NCBI GenBank assembly: GCA_945937855.1 | Contig: CAMEUC010000058.1 | Span: forward strand, 1-7,781 | Direction: 5' to 3' | From: an uncultured Clostridium sp. | Lineage (GTDB): Bacteria; Bacillota; Clostridia; TANB77; CAG-508 | DNA: 7,781 nt | In this document: in pieces, positions 1 through 5,703 of the stretch | Numbering within the stretch: the stretch's first letter is position 1 | How the letters are laid out: each line of letters starts with the position of its first letter | Made by a program: the position numbers and the translations under genes | Notes under the pieces: generated by a model | Database searches by the model: none | Seen by the model: only the letters and a program-made list of their open reading frames with translations | What the model was told of the DNA's origin: nothing

Positions 1-55
1 AAAATATATAACACCCTGGGAGCGGATTATAAAAAAATCATACAAATTACAATTT
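1..55. repeat. Partial copy of the dispersed hairpin element, right-hand end
   Basis: These 55 bases are the exact reverse complement of 7727-7781, and the match stops at base 56 (G here, T in the other copy). The first 24 bases, containing ACACCCTGGGAGCG, also occur at 2091-2114 inside the complete central element. The following stretch differs from the central copy, and then both converge again on the palindromic terminus ACAAATTAYAATTT. Only the outer end of the element is in the window; the rest lies beyond its edge. It sits downstream of the dgt-like gene. Confidence 0.85.
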
Positions 56-71
56 GTCTACTAACACATAG

Positions 72-110
72 TCACATTTTTTAGTAGTATATTCCATTTT
101 TGAATAATTT
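72..110. repeat. Intergenic motif shared with the spoVT/gatC promoter region
   Basis: TCACATTTTTTAGTA (72-86) and TTTTTGAATAATTT (97-110) recur in the same order and orientation at 6064-6078 and 6083-6096. The gap between the two blocks is 10 nt here and 4 nt there. The copy lies in the short stretch between the repeat end and the dgt stop codon. The rest of 56-122 contains only a 7-bp inverted repeat, CTACTAA/TTAGTAG (58-64 and 81-87), with no convincing U-tract terminator. The function is unknown. Confidence 0.5.
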
Positions 111-122
111 ATGTAATTTAAT

Positions 123-1289
123 TTATTTATATAAATTTTCTACATCTTTTAAACCTAAGTTTGTTTTACATTCATTTAAAAAGAATTTATCTGTCTGTCC
201 TGCAATATAGTCAATAACAGCTCTTTTTATATTAAAGTCCTTTTTCTCTGACATTTTCCTTATAAATTCATATAAATTTTGTTCTGATATATCTTTGCCT
301 CTATTTTCTTTGTAATCTTCTCTTTGTAATTTCTCTAGATATTGATTATATAGCAATTTAAATAATTTATCAATCTTTTCATAATTTTTATTTGCCATGT
401 CTGATTCATATATTGTTTTGTAATTCCAAGTTTTTAATTTCATTAATGCTTCAAACACTTCATCTGAAAACATTAAATATGGCTTATCATAACTATTTAT
501 AATTACATCTTTTATAAGTGTGTCTACTATTGTAGAATTATTGTCTCCTAAGACCTTAGCAACCTCTTGTGGTATATCTTCTCTTGTAATTACTCCCACT
601 TTTATTGCATCTTCAATATCTCTACCAATGTAAGCTAGTATATCTGATAGTCTTACCACACAGGCCTCTAATGTCATTGGTTTTATTTGCTTACTATAAT
701 TATCTATTTTAAATGCATTGTTTAAATCTTCTATAAATTGTTCTTTTGTTTTATCTGGATTATATGTATATCTGTTTATTAAAATTTCTCCATTATGTGC
801 TAATATTCCATCTAAAGTTTGAAGACTGATATTTAATCCTTCCATTGTTTGTAATTCTCTTACACTCTGTGCATTATGGCAAAAAGCTCCTATATTTTCT
901 TCTTTGCAAATATCATTTAAAAGGCTTTCTCCTTTATGTCCAAAAGGTGTATGTCCAATATCATGACCTAAAGCCATTGCCTCTATTAAGTCTTCATTTA
1001 GCCTAAGGCTTCTTCCTATTGTCCTTGCAATTTTAGATACTAATTGCACATGTAAAACTCTTCTTGTTATATGGTCATTTTGTACAAATGAATACACTTG
1101 AGTTTTGTCTATATACCTAGTATATCCTGATGAATGTATTATTCTATCTATATCTCTATAAAATATTGGTCGTATATCTTCTTTATCTTTTTTTAACCAT
1201 ATTCCTTTTTCTGATTTACATGCATATGGGGATAATTCTTTTTCTTTTAATAGCATATTTTCTTTTGCTTTTAATAAAATTTCGTTCAT
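123..1289 (-). CDS. dgt: dGTPase-like HD-domain triphosphohydrolase
   Basis: This 388-residue protein has the layout of the deoxyguanosinetriphosphate triphosphohydrolase-like family, which hydrolyses dNTPs to deoxynucleosides and triphosphate in the cytoplasm. The N-terminal region has FYRDIDRIIHSSGYTR (43-58), matching the family's FRxDxxRIxHSxxFRR motif. The HD metal set is visible as H80, H109-D110 in GHDIGHTPFGH, and D216 in RLSDILAYIGRDIEDA. H138 and H165 are further conserved-looking histidines. The C-terminal third is helical and more divergent. The start is supported by GAGG at 1297-1300, 7 nt upstream of ATG. The gene is divergent from rpsT and has its own promoter. The family call is firm. 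Substrate preference among dNTPs cannot be read from sequence, so the gene symbol means 'dgt-like'. Confidence 0.9.
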   Translation of the reverse strand: MNEILLKAKENMLLKEKELSPYACKSEKGIWLKKDKEDIRPIFYRDIDRIIHSSGYTRYIDKTQVYSFVQNDHITRRVLHVQLVSKIARTIGRSLRLNEDLIEAMALGHDIGHTPFGHKGESLLNDICKEENIGAFCHNAQSVRELQTMEGLNISLQTLDGILAHNGEILINRYTYNPDKTKEQFIEDLNNAFKIDNYSKQIKPMTLEACVVRLSDILAYIGRDIEDAIKVGVITREDIPQEVAKVLGDNNSTIVDTLIKDVIINSYDKPYLMFSDEVFEALMKLKTWNYKTIYESDMANKNYEKIDKLFKLLYNQYLEKLQREDYKENRGKDISEQNLYEFIRKMSEKKDFNIKRAVIDYIAGQTDKFFLNECKTNLGLKDVENLYK

Positions 1290-1306
1290 TTAATCGCCTC
1301 TAGTTT

Positions 1307-1335
1307 ATTATATAAAATTTACCTGAAATTGTAAA
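1307..1335 (-). promoter_or_regulatory. Sigma-A-type promoter of the dgt-like gene
   Basis: On the minus strand, TTTACA (1330-1335) and TATAAT (1307-1312) are separated by exactly 17 nt. This is a perfect -10 with a -35 differing from consensus at one position. The predicted start would leave a leader of about 10 nt before the ATG at 1289, which carries the GAGG ribosome-binding site. It lies back to back with the rpsT promoter, with 17 bp between the two -35 boxes. Confidence 0.75.
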
Positions 1336-1352
1336 GTTTTTTTCGTTTTTGC

Positions 1353-1381
1353 TTGCAAATTTTAGTTCTATGTGTTAAAAT
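1353..1381 (+). promoter_or_regulatory. Sigma-A-type promoter of rpsT
   Basis: TTGCAA (1353-1358) and TAAAAT (1376-1381) are spaced by 17 nt. The expected transcript starts near 1388, giving a leader of roughly 35 nt with a strong Shine-Dalgarno, AGGGAGGTG (1409-1417), before ATG 1423. No longer attenuator or riboswitch is visible in this short leader. Confidence 0.7.
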
Positions 1382-1422
1382 GGAAAAAGTGATTGTTTAT
1401 TTTACTTTAGGGAGGTGCAAAA

Positions 1423-1689
1423 ATGCCAAATATCAAATCTGCAATTAAAAGAGTTAGTGTTATTGAGAAAAAAACATTACAAAATAATATGATTAAATCA
1501 GAATATAAAACAGCTGTTAGAAAATTTGAAGCTGCTGTTACAGAAGGTAATAAAGAAAAAGCAGAAGAGCTTTTAAAATTAGCAACAAAGAAAATTGATA
1601 CTGCTTGCTCAAAAGGTGTTATAAAAGCAAATACTGCTTCTAGAAAAAAATCTAATATAGCTAAAAAATTAAACACATTAGGTGCTTAA
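1423..1689 (+). CDS. rpsT: 30S ribosomal protein S20
   Basis: The 88-residue product has the normal size and composition of bS20, a primary 16S rRNA-binding protein of the small subunit body. Family features are the N-terminal PNIKSAIKRV, the basic helices (KSEYKTAVRKFEAAV), the KAxELLKLATKKIDTACSKGVIKANTASRKKS stretch, and the C-terminal KKLNTLGA, all forming long basic helices. Start choice is fixed by AGGGAGGTG at 1409-1417. The gene appears monocistronic, with its own promoter upstream and a strong intrinsic terminator 15 nt after the stop codon. An antisense open frame over the same bases is a shadow. Confidence 0.98.
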   Translation: MPNIKSAIKRVSVIEKKTLQNNMIKSEYKTAVRKFEAAVTEGNKEKAEELLKLATKKIDTACSKGVIKANTASRKKSNIAKKLNTLGA

Positions 1690-1704
1690 AAATAATAATA
1701 TTAG

Positions 1705-1734
1705 CCAGTGATTATTCACTGGTTTTTATTTTTT
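1705..1734 (+). terminator. Intrinsic terminator of rpsT
   Basis: A perfect 7-bp stem, CCAGTGA (1705-1711) and TCACTGG (1716-1722), with a TTAT loop is followed directly by a T-rich tract (TTTTTATTTTTT). It lies 15 nt past the rpsT stop codon and separates rpsT from the repeat element that starts about 14 nt further on. Confidence 0.92.
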
Positions 1735-1800
1735 AATTAATGAATATACAAATTGTAATTTGTGTGAGTACCGTATTTGTTAAAACATCAAAAGACGACC

Positions 1801-1943
1801 GCCAAATCTCGTCGGGGTTTTTATATTTTATTTTTTTCACTGCCCCATCCTAGAAAATGTAATTCGCTTCGCTCAAACATTTTCTACGGCGGTCACCCCG
1901 GAGTCGCTCCAAAAATAAAATATATAAAACCCCTGCGTTTGGC
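1801..1943. repeat. Hairpin module A of the element
   Basis: The outer arms 1801-1835 and 1911-1943 pair with few mismatches: GCCAAA, then GGGGTTTT and an AT-rich run, against its complement ending in AAAACCCC and TTTGGC. Inside is a perfect 10-bp stem, TAGAAAATGT (1851-1860) and ACATTTTCTA (1877-1886), with a 16-nt loop containing TTCGCTTCGCTC. The flank 1888-1901 reads GGGGTGACCGCCG on the minus strand, a motif that recurs in module B on the plus strand. Confidence 0.75.
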
Positions 1944-1989
1944 TACTTGTTTATTATGCAATTAGTTTTTTTGTATAGAGTAGCACGAA

Positions 1990-2108
1990 GGGTGATTATA
2001 TATTTTAAAAGTGAGTTGTTCCGTGGGGACCGCCGTGGGCTGTTAAAGGCGTTAGCCTTGTTACAGCGCCGGTGGGAAGCAACGAACGATTTAAAATATA
2101 TAACACCC
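1990..2108. repeat. Hairpin module B of the element
   Basis: The outer arms are GGGTGATTATATATTTTAAA (1990-2009) and TTTAAAATATATAACACCC (2090-2108); they pair fully except for one bulged base. The interior is GC-rich and self-complementary: GTTGTTCC pairs with GGAAGCAAC, and CTGTTAAAGGC pairs with GCCTTGTTACAG across a GTTA loop (about 2040-2066). GGGGACCGCCG at 2025-2035 matches the core motif of module A on the opposite strand. The right arm and the 3' flank of this module are what is repeated at the window edges. Confidence 0.75.
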
Positions 2109-2171
2109 TGGGAGCGACTTATTAAAACAGCTCTACAAATTATAATTTATCTAATTTACCAACAATTACCT

Positions 2172-2201
2172 TTGATTTTATGTATAAAATTATGATACTA
2201 T
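2172..2201 (+). promoter_or_regulatory. Weak candidate promoter of the frameshifted membrane gene
   Basis: TTGATT (2172-2177) and TACTAT (2196-2201) are spaced by 18 nt, followed by AGGAGG (2209-2214) and ATG 2223. Several other TATA-like hexamers lie nearby in this AT-rich stretch, so the exact boxes are uncertain. The sequence starts about 20 nt outside the repeat element. Confidence 0.3.
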
Positions 2202-2222
2202 TTTATATAGGAGGTATTACAA

Positions 2223-2469
2223 ATGATGAAAAATTTTTTAAATGATGTAAAAAATATAGATAAAAAAATTGTTACCGTTATGTTTAAACGGTTTTAGAAT
2301 TTCTTTGCTTGTTGCTTTATTTTCAGTTTATATTCTTACTTTATATAGTACATATCCTATTTCACATGTTGCATATTTATGTGGATTACTTTTATTTAGA
2401 TTAAGCTTAACTTGTGTTGTTGCTTTTTTTATATGTGGATTTGCAATAAATAAAATCCTTGAGAAATAA
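2223..2469 (+). pseudogene. Frameshifted small two-helix membrane protein gene
   Basis: A strong ribosome-binding site (AGGAGG, 2209-2214) precedes ATG 2223. The first frame encodes a charged N-terminus (KNFLNDVKNIDKKIVTVMF) and stops at TAG 2295-2297 after 24 residues. The +1 frame continues without interruption to TAA 2467-2469 and encodes two hydrophobic segments, about ISLLVALFSVYILTLY and LLLFRLSLTCVVAFFICGFA. Removing one base, for example an A in TTTAAAC (2283-2289) or in the seven-A run at 2262-2268, restores a single protein of 81 residues. The intact product would be a small membrane protein of unknown function. Recent inactivation next to the repeat element is the simplest reading; assembly error or programmed frameshifting is possible. 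Confidence 0.7.
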
Positions 2470-2477
2470 TATAAAGA

Positions 2478-2497
2478 GGCACAGGTATACCTGTGCC
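2478..2497 (-). terminator. Perfect 20-bp palindrome, probable terminator of the small Gly/Lys peptide gene
   Basis: GGCACAGGTA/TACCTGTGCC is fully self-complementary and would fold as an 8-bp GC-rich stem with a TATA loop. On the minus strand it starts 13 nt after the stop codon of the 33-residue gene and is followed by the U-rich tail TCTTTATATTATTT. On the plus strand it lies 8 nt after the membrane-gene stop but lacks a U-tract. It therefore best fits a terminator for the minus strand; a protein-binding site is an alternative, since uninterrupted dyads are also typical operators. Confidence 0.55.
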
Positions 2498-2510
2498 CCA
2501 CGTTGGAGAC

Positions 2511-2612
2511 TTATTTGCCTTTGGGGTTACCACCCTTGGGGTCGCCACCCTTGACAGTTCCTCCTTTGGAACTACCAGACGGTCCATGTCCGCCACGCTC
2601 GCCTTTGCTCAT
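2511..2612 (-). CDS. Small Gly/Lys-rich protein with KGG pentad repeats (33 aa), unknown function
   Basis: The frame starts at ATG 2610-2612, 9 nt downstream of AAAAGGAG (complement of 2622-2629), and ends at TAA 2511-2513. The product has 12 glycines and 6 lysines in 33 residues, no Cys and no aromatic residue. It begins MSKGERGGHGPSG and continues with a regular five-residue period: KGGTV (16-20), KGGDP (21-25), KGGNP (26-30), KGK (31-33). It is cationic and probably disordered. By my count the gene is about 56% GC and uses GGC, CCC, CCG, CGT and GAC codons, unlike the A/T-ending codons of gatB, which suggests acquisition or a special constraint. It lies 79 nt downstream of gatB on the same strand, with a possible promoter, dyad and terminator of its own. 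I do not recognise the family. Confidence 0.6.
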   Translation of the reverse strand: MSKGERGGHGPSGSSKGGTVKGGDPKGGNPKGK

Positions 2613-2636
2613 AAGTTTTTTCTCCTTTTCGAAAAC

Positions 2637-2667
2637 TAGCACAATATGTGCTACGTTATTATGTCAA
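2637..2667 (-). promoter_or_regulatory. Candidate promoter with operator-like dyad before the KGG peptide gene
   Basis: On the minus strand TTGACA (2662-2667) is followed after 15 nt by TATTGT (2641-2646); a second TTGACA lies upstream at 2684-2689. The -10 overlaps a perfect inverted repeat, TAGCACA-ATA-TGTGCTA (2637-2653). The -35 is consensus, but the -10 matches only 4 of 6 and the spacing is short. A dyad over a suboptimal -10 is the usual place for a repressor or an activator that distorts DNA. Confidence 0.4.
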
Positions 2668-2691
2668 CATAGAATTTAATTCTTGTCAAGC

Positions 2692-4122
2692 TTATTTTTT
2701 CAATTCTTCTAAAAATAATTTATTTAATAATTGTGGATTTGCTTTTCCTTTTGTTTCTTTCATTGCTTGTCCTACTAAAAATCCTAATGCTCTATCTTTT
2801 CCTGCTTTGTAGTCTGCTATTGACCCAGGATTTGCTTCTAGTATTTTATTTACTACTTCTTTTATTGCTCCTTCATCAGATATTTGTATCCAGCCTTTTT
2901 CTTTTATTATTTCTTCTGGGTCACGTGGATTTTCTAGTAATTCTTCGAATACTTTTTTCGCAATACTACTACTTATTGTTCCTTTGTCTATTAAAATAAT
3001 TAGTTTCCCTAATTCTTCCGCTGTAAATGGCATTTGTTCTATGTCTTCTTCATTTTGTACTCTAATTATATCTGTCATAATCCAGTTACTTACAGCTTTT
3101 GGATTGTTACATACTTTGCTTGCCTCTTCAAAAAAGTCTGATAGATATTTCGAAGAAACTATTATGTTACTATCGTATTCTGGAAGTTTTAATTCCTTCA
3201 TATATCTTTCTTTTCTTTCTTCTGGCATTTCTGGAAGGCTTTTTCTTATTTCTTCTTTCCATTCATCTGATATTTCTATTATTCCTAAATCTGGCTCTGG
3301 GAAATATCTGTAATCTTGTGCGTTTTCTTTACTTCTCATTGTAAATGTTTTTCCAGATACCTCGTCCCAACTTAATGTCTCTTGCTCTATTGTTCCCCCA
3401 TTTTCTATTACATCTATTTGCCTTTCTATTTCATAATCTATTGCTCTTGATATTGATCTAAATGAACTCATATTTTTCATTTCTGTTCTTGTTCCAAAAG
3501 GCTCACCTTTTTTGTGTACAGATACATTTACGTCTGCTCTAAAAGACCCCTCCTCCATTTTACAGTCTGATACTTCTATATATTGTAAAATAGATTTTAA
3601 TTTTTTAAGATATGTATCTGCTTCTTTACTTGACCTTAAATCTGGTTCTGATACAATTTCAATTAAAGGGACTCCTGCTCTGTTTAAATCTACTAATGAA
3701 TCTCTTCCATAATCATCATGGTTTAATTTTCCCGCATCTTCTTCTATATGAATTCTTGTAATTCCTATTTTTTTTGTACCTTCTTCTGTTTCAATTTCTA
3801 CTTCTCCATTTACACATAGTGGTCTATCAAATTGTGATATTTGATATGATTTTGGTAAATCTGGATAGAAATAATTTTTTCTATCATTTTTACTTATTTT
3901 TGCAATTTCACAATTTGTTGCAAGTCCTGCTTTTACTGCATATTCTACTACTTTTTTATTTAGCACTGGAAGTGCTCCTGGCATTGCCATACATACAGGA
4001 CAAACATGAGTATTTGGTTTACCTCCAAAGTCTGTTGGGCAAGAACAAAATATTTTTGTTTTTGTTGCAAGTTCTGCATGGACTTCAAGTCCTATTACTG
4101 CTTCATAATCTTCTCTTGACAT
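2692..4122 (-). CDS. gatB: Aspartyl/glutamyl-tRNA(Asn/Gln) amidotransferase subunit B
   Basis: The 476-residue GatB subunit binds the misacylated tRNA and, in its cradle domain, uses ATP to phosphorylate the tRNA-bound Glu (or Asp) before ammonia from GatA amidates it. The N-terminus has the family motif AVIGLEVHAELATKTKIFC, with zinc-site cysteines C26, C28, C41 and C44 (CSCP and CPVC). NRAGVPLIEIVSEPD, EEGSFRADVNVSV and RTEMKNMSSFRS are characteristic cradle motifs. The C-terminal ~70 residues (KILEANPGSIADYKAGKDRALGFLVGQAMKETKGKANP) form the YqeY-like tRNA-binding tail. Length is normal for the family. AAGGAG (complement of 4131-4136) lies 8 nt before ATG. It is the last gene of gatC-gatA-gatB, 22 nt after gatA. 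Confidence 0.98.
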   Translation of the reverse strand: MSREDYEAVIGLEVHAELATKTKIFCSCPTDFGGKPNTHVCPVCMAMPGALPVLNKKVVEYAVKAGLATNCEIAKISKNDRKNYFYPDLPKSYQISQFDRPLCVNGEVEIETEEGTKKIGITRIHIEEDAGKLNHDDYGRDSLVDLNRAGVPLIEIVSEPDLRSSKEADTYLKKLKSILQYIEVSDCKMEEGSFRADVNVSVHKKGEPFGTRTEMKNMSSFRSISRAIDYEIERQIDVIENGGTIEQETLSWDEVSGKTFTMRSKENAQDYRYFPEPDLGIIEISDEWKEEIRKSLPEMPEERKERYMKELKLPEYDSNIIVSSKYLSDFFEEASKVCNNPKAVSNWIMTDIIRVQNEEDIEQMPFTAEELGKLIILIDKGTISSSIAKKVFEELLENPRDPEEIIKEKGWIQISDEGAIKEVVNKILEANPGSIADYKAGKDRALGFLVGQAMKETKGKANPQLLNKLFLEELKK

Positions 4123-4144
4123 ATTTTTATCTCCTTTTTTGCAA

Positions 4145-5596
4145 TTATTTTTTAAATTGTGGTTTGTAATTTCCCCTGAATTTTATTTTTTGTTCTACTG
4201 CATAGGCTGCTTTTAATATTGTTTCTTCATCAAAGCTTTTTCCTATTAATTGCATTCCTATTGGCATTCCTTGTTTGTCCACACCAGATGGTATTGATAT
4301 TCCTGGAAGTCCTGCTATGTTTACAGATACTGTGCAAAGGTCTGCCATATACATTTCTAACGGATTTTTTGACCTTGTTCCAATATCATATGCTACTGTT
4401 GGTGATGTTGGAGTAAGTAAAACATCATATTCTTGGAACAATTTTTCAAATTCTTTCATTATAACTGTTCTTACTTTTTGAGCCTTTTTGTAATATGCAT
4501 CATAGTATCCAGATGATAACACATAAGTTCCTAAAATTATTCTTCTTTTAACTTCTGCTCCAAAGCCTTCACTTCTTGAGTTTACAAATATATCATTTAA
4601 GTCTTCAAAGTTTTCAGTCCTGTATCCATATCTTATACCGTCAAATCTTCCCAAGTTTGAACTTGCTTCTGCACATGCAATAATATAATATACTGCTAAT
4701 GCTTTGTCTGCTATGTCTAATGTACACTCTGAAACTTCGGCACCTAATTCTTTATATATTTTAGCTGTATCTTGTATTGATTTTCTTACTTCTTCATTTA
4801 TTCCTTCACCTAAAAATTCTTTTGGTACACCTATTTTTAAACCTTTAACCCCATCTTTCAAGTTTTTAGTATAATCTACTTTTTCTTTATTTACAGAGGT
4901 AGAATCTTTTTCATCATGTCCTGCGATTACATTTAAAAGCATAGCTGCGTCTTCAACATCTTTTGTAATAGGTCCAATTTGGTCAAGTGACGATGCAAAT
5001 GCAACTAATCCATATCTCGAAATTAGTCCATATGTAGGTTTTAATCCGACAACTCCGCAAAGTGAAGCAGGTTGTCTAACAGAACCACCTGTATCTGAGC
5101 CTAAAGCCCAAGGTACCATATCAGCTGCTACCGCTGCTGCACTTCCACCTGAAGAACCTCCGGGAACTTTATTTAAATTCCATGGATTTTTAGTGGTTCC
5201 AAAACTAGAATATTCTGTTGATGCTCCCATTGCAAATTCATCCATATTTAACTTTCCTAAAACAATCATGTTTTTATCATTTATTTTATTCATAACTGTT
5301 GCATCATATGGTGCTACGAAATTTTCTAACATTTTAGAGCTACATGTAGTTTTTACCCCTTTTGTACATATATTATCCTTTATTCCTATTGGAATTCCAG
5401 CTAATTTTGAAGCACTTCTATCCACATTTTTTGCTTTTTCTAAAGCTTCTTTATCTGTTAAAGTAACAAATGCATTTATATCTTTTTCTTTTTCATTAAT
5501 TCTGTCTATATAACTTTTTGTAATATCTTCTGGTGTAATTTCGTTTTTATTTAATTTTTCTATTAATTCATGAACCGTTAACTCGTATAAATTCAT
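4145..5596 (-). CDS. gatA: Aspartyl/glutamyl-tRNA(Asn/Gln) amidotransferase subunit A
   Basis: GatA is the glutaminase of the amidotransferase: it releases ammonia from glutamine and channels it to GatB. The 483-residue protein carries the amidase signature with the Ser-cisSer-Lys triad in place: K73 in GIPIGIKDN, S148 in VPGGSSGGSAAA and S172 in GSDTGGSVRQPAS. Their spacings (75 and 24) are those I recall for the Staphylococcus aureus enzyme (K79, S154, S178). The family tail GMPIGMQLIGKSFDEETIL is also present. AGGAGG (complement of 5602-5607) lies 5 nt before ATG. It is separated from gatC by 107 nt holding a GC-rich palindrome, and is followed closely by gatB. No anomaly is seen in the catalytic core. 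Confidence 0.98.
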   Translation of the reverse strand: MNLYELTVHELIEKLNKNEITPEDITKSYIDRINEKEKDINAFVTLTDKEALEKAKNVDRSASKLAGIPIGIKDNICTKGVKTTCSSKMLENFVAPYDATVMNKINDKNMIVLGKLNMDEFAMGASTEYSSFGTTKNPWNLNKVPGGSSGGSAAAVAADMVPWALGSDTGGSVRQPASLCGVVGLKPTYGLISRYGLVAFASSLDQIGPITKDVEDAAMLLNVIAGHDEKDSTSVNKEKVDYTKNLKDGVKGLKIGVPKEFLGEGINEEVRKSIQDTAKIYKELGAEVSECTLDIADKALAVYYIIACAEASSNLGRFDGIRYGYRTENFEDLNDIFVNSRSEGFGAEVKRRIILGTYVLSSGYYDAYYKKAQKVRTVIMKEFEKLFQEYDVLLTPTSPTVAYDIGTRSKNPLEMYMADLCTVSVNIAGLPGISIPSGVDKQGMPIGMQLIGKSFDEETILKAAYAVEQKIKFRGNYKPQFKK

Positions 5597-5633
5597 AATT
5601 TCCTCCTATTTTTGTTTTTTATGTTTAGCCTTG

Positions 5634-5664
5634 TAGATGGGCAGACACAGAGGCCCACCCCCTA
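5634..5664. repeat. GC-rich palindromic unit (REP-like) between gatC and gatA
   Basis: The 107-nt gatC-gatA gap contains TGGGC (5638-5642) and GCCCA (5653-5657) around a 10-nt loop, flanked by a TAG/CTA pairing (5634-5636 and 5662-5664). It is an abrupt GC-rich island, with GGCAGACACAGAGGCCCACC at its core. On the plus strand it is followed by AAATTTTTTT, but the operon runs on the minus strand, where no U-tract follows. In the gat mRNA it would be an intercistronic hairpin. It looks like the short palindromes dispersed between genes in many bacterial genomes; only one copy is in the window. Confidence 0.5.
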
Positions 5665-5703
5665 AATTTTTTTGCGAATTTATTGTTGATGGTAATATTG
5701 TTT

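Larger units (their letters stand above)
1748..2150. mobile_element. Non-coding two-module hairpin element (MITE-like), complete copy
   Basis: The segment is bounded by matching imperfect-palindromic ends, ACAAATTGTAATTTGT (1748-1763) and ACAAATTATAATTTAT (2135-2150). The same terminus occurs at both window edges. No transposase or other convincing gene lies inside; the two open frames crossing it (1777-1965 and 1947-2195) follow hairpin arms and cross the element. It contains two large imperfect hairpins, at about 1801-1943 and 1990-2108, whose GC-rich cores contrast with the AT-rich neighbourhood. Arms GCTACT (1942-1947) and AGTAGC (1979-1984) pair across the linker between the modules. No clear target-site duplication can be seen. 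It fits a non-autonomous element mobilised in trans, or a dispersed structured-RNA cassette; mobility is inferred from copy number only. Confidence 0.65.

Noticed and set aside
56..122. Terminator of the dgt-like gene from the CTACTAA/TTAGTAG inverted repeat
   Set aside because: The stem is AT-rich with a 16-nt loop and no U-tract follows on the minus strand.
1407..1676. 89-residue frame opposite rpsT
   Set aside because: It is the reverse-strand shadow of a full-length ribosomal protein S20 gene with promoter and terminator.
1777..1965. 62-residue open frame inside the repeat element
   Set aside because: It follows the arms and loop of hairpin module A, has no good ribosome-binding site, and reads as a by-product of the repeat sequence rather than a protein.
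1947..2195. 82-residue open frame across module B
   Set aside because: It runs through both arms of the hairpin and out past the element terminus into unrelated sequence; no start signal or domain is visible.
2280..2292. Programmed -1 frameshift at TTTAAAC
   Set aside because: The upstream frame reads TTT AAA C, not the T TTA AAC phase needed for -1 slippage, and the required shift is +1.
2511..2612. Assignment of the small peptide to the GsiB-type KGG stress repeat family
   Set aside because: That family has KGG about every 20 residues in a longer charged repeat; here the period is five residues and the flanking residues do not match.
3774..4169. 131-residue leucine-rich frame opposite gatB, and similar frames opposite gatA and gatC
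   Set aside because: These are antisense shadows of AT-rich conserved genes; the sense products have clear catalytic motifs and ribosome-binding sites.
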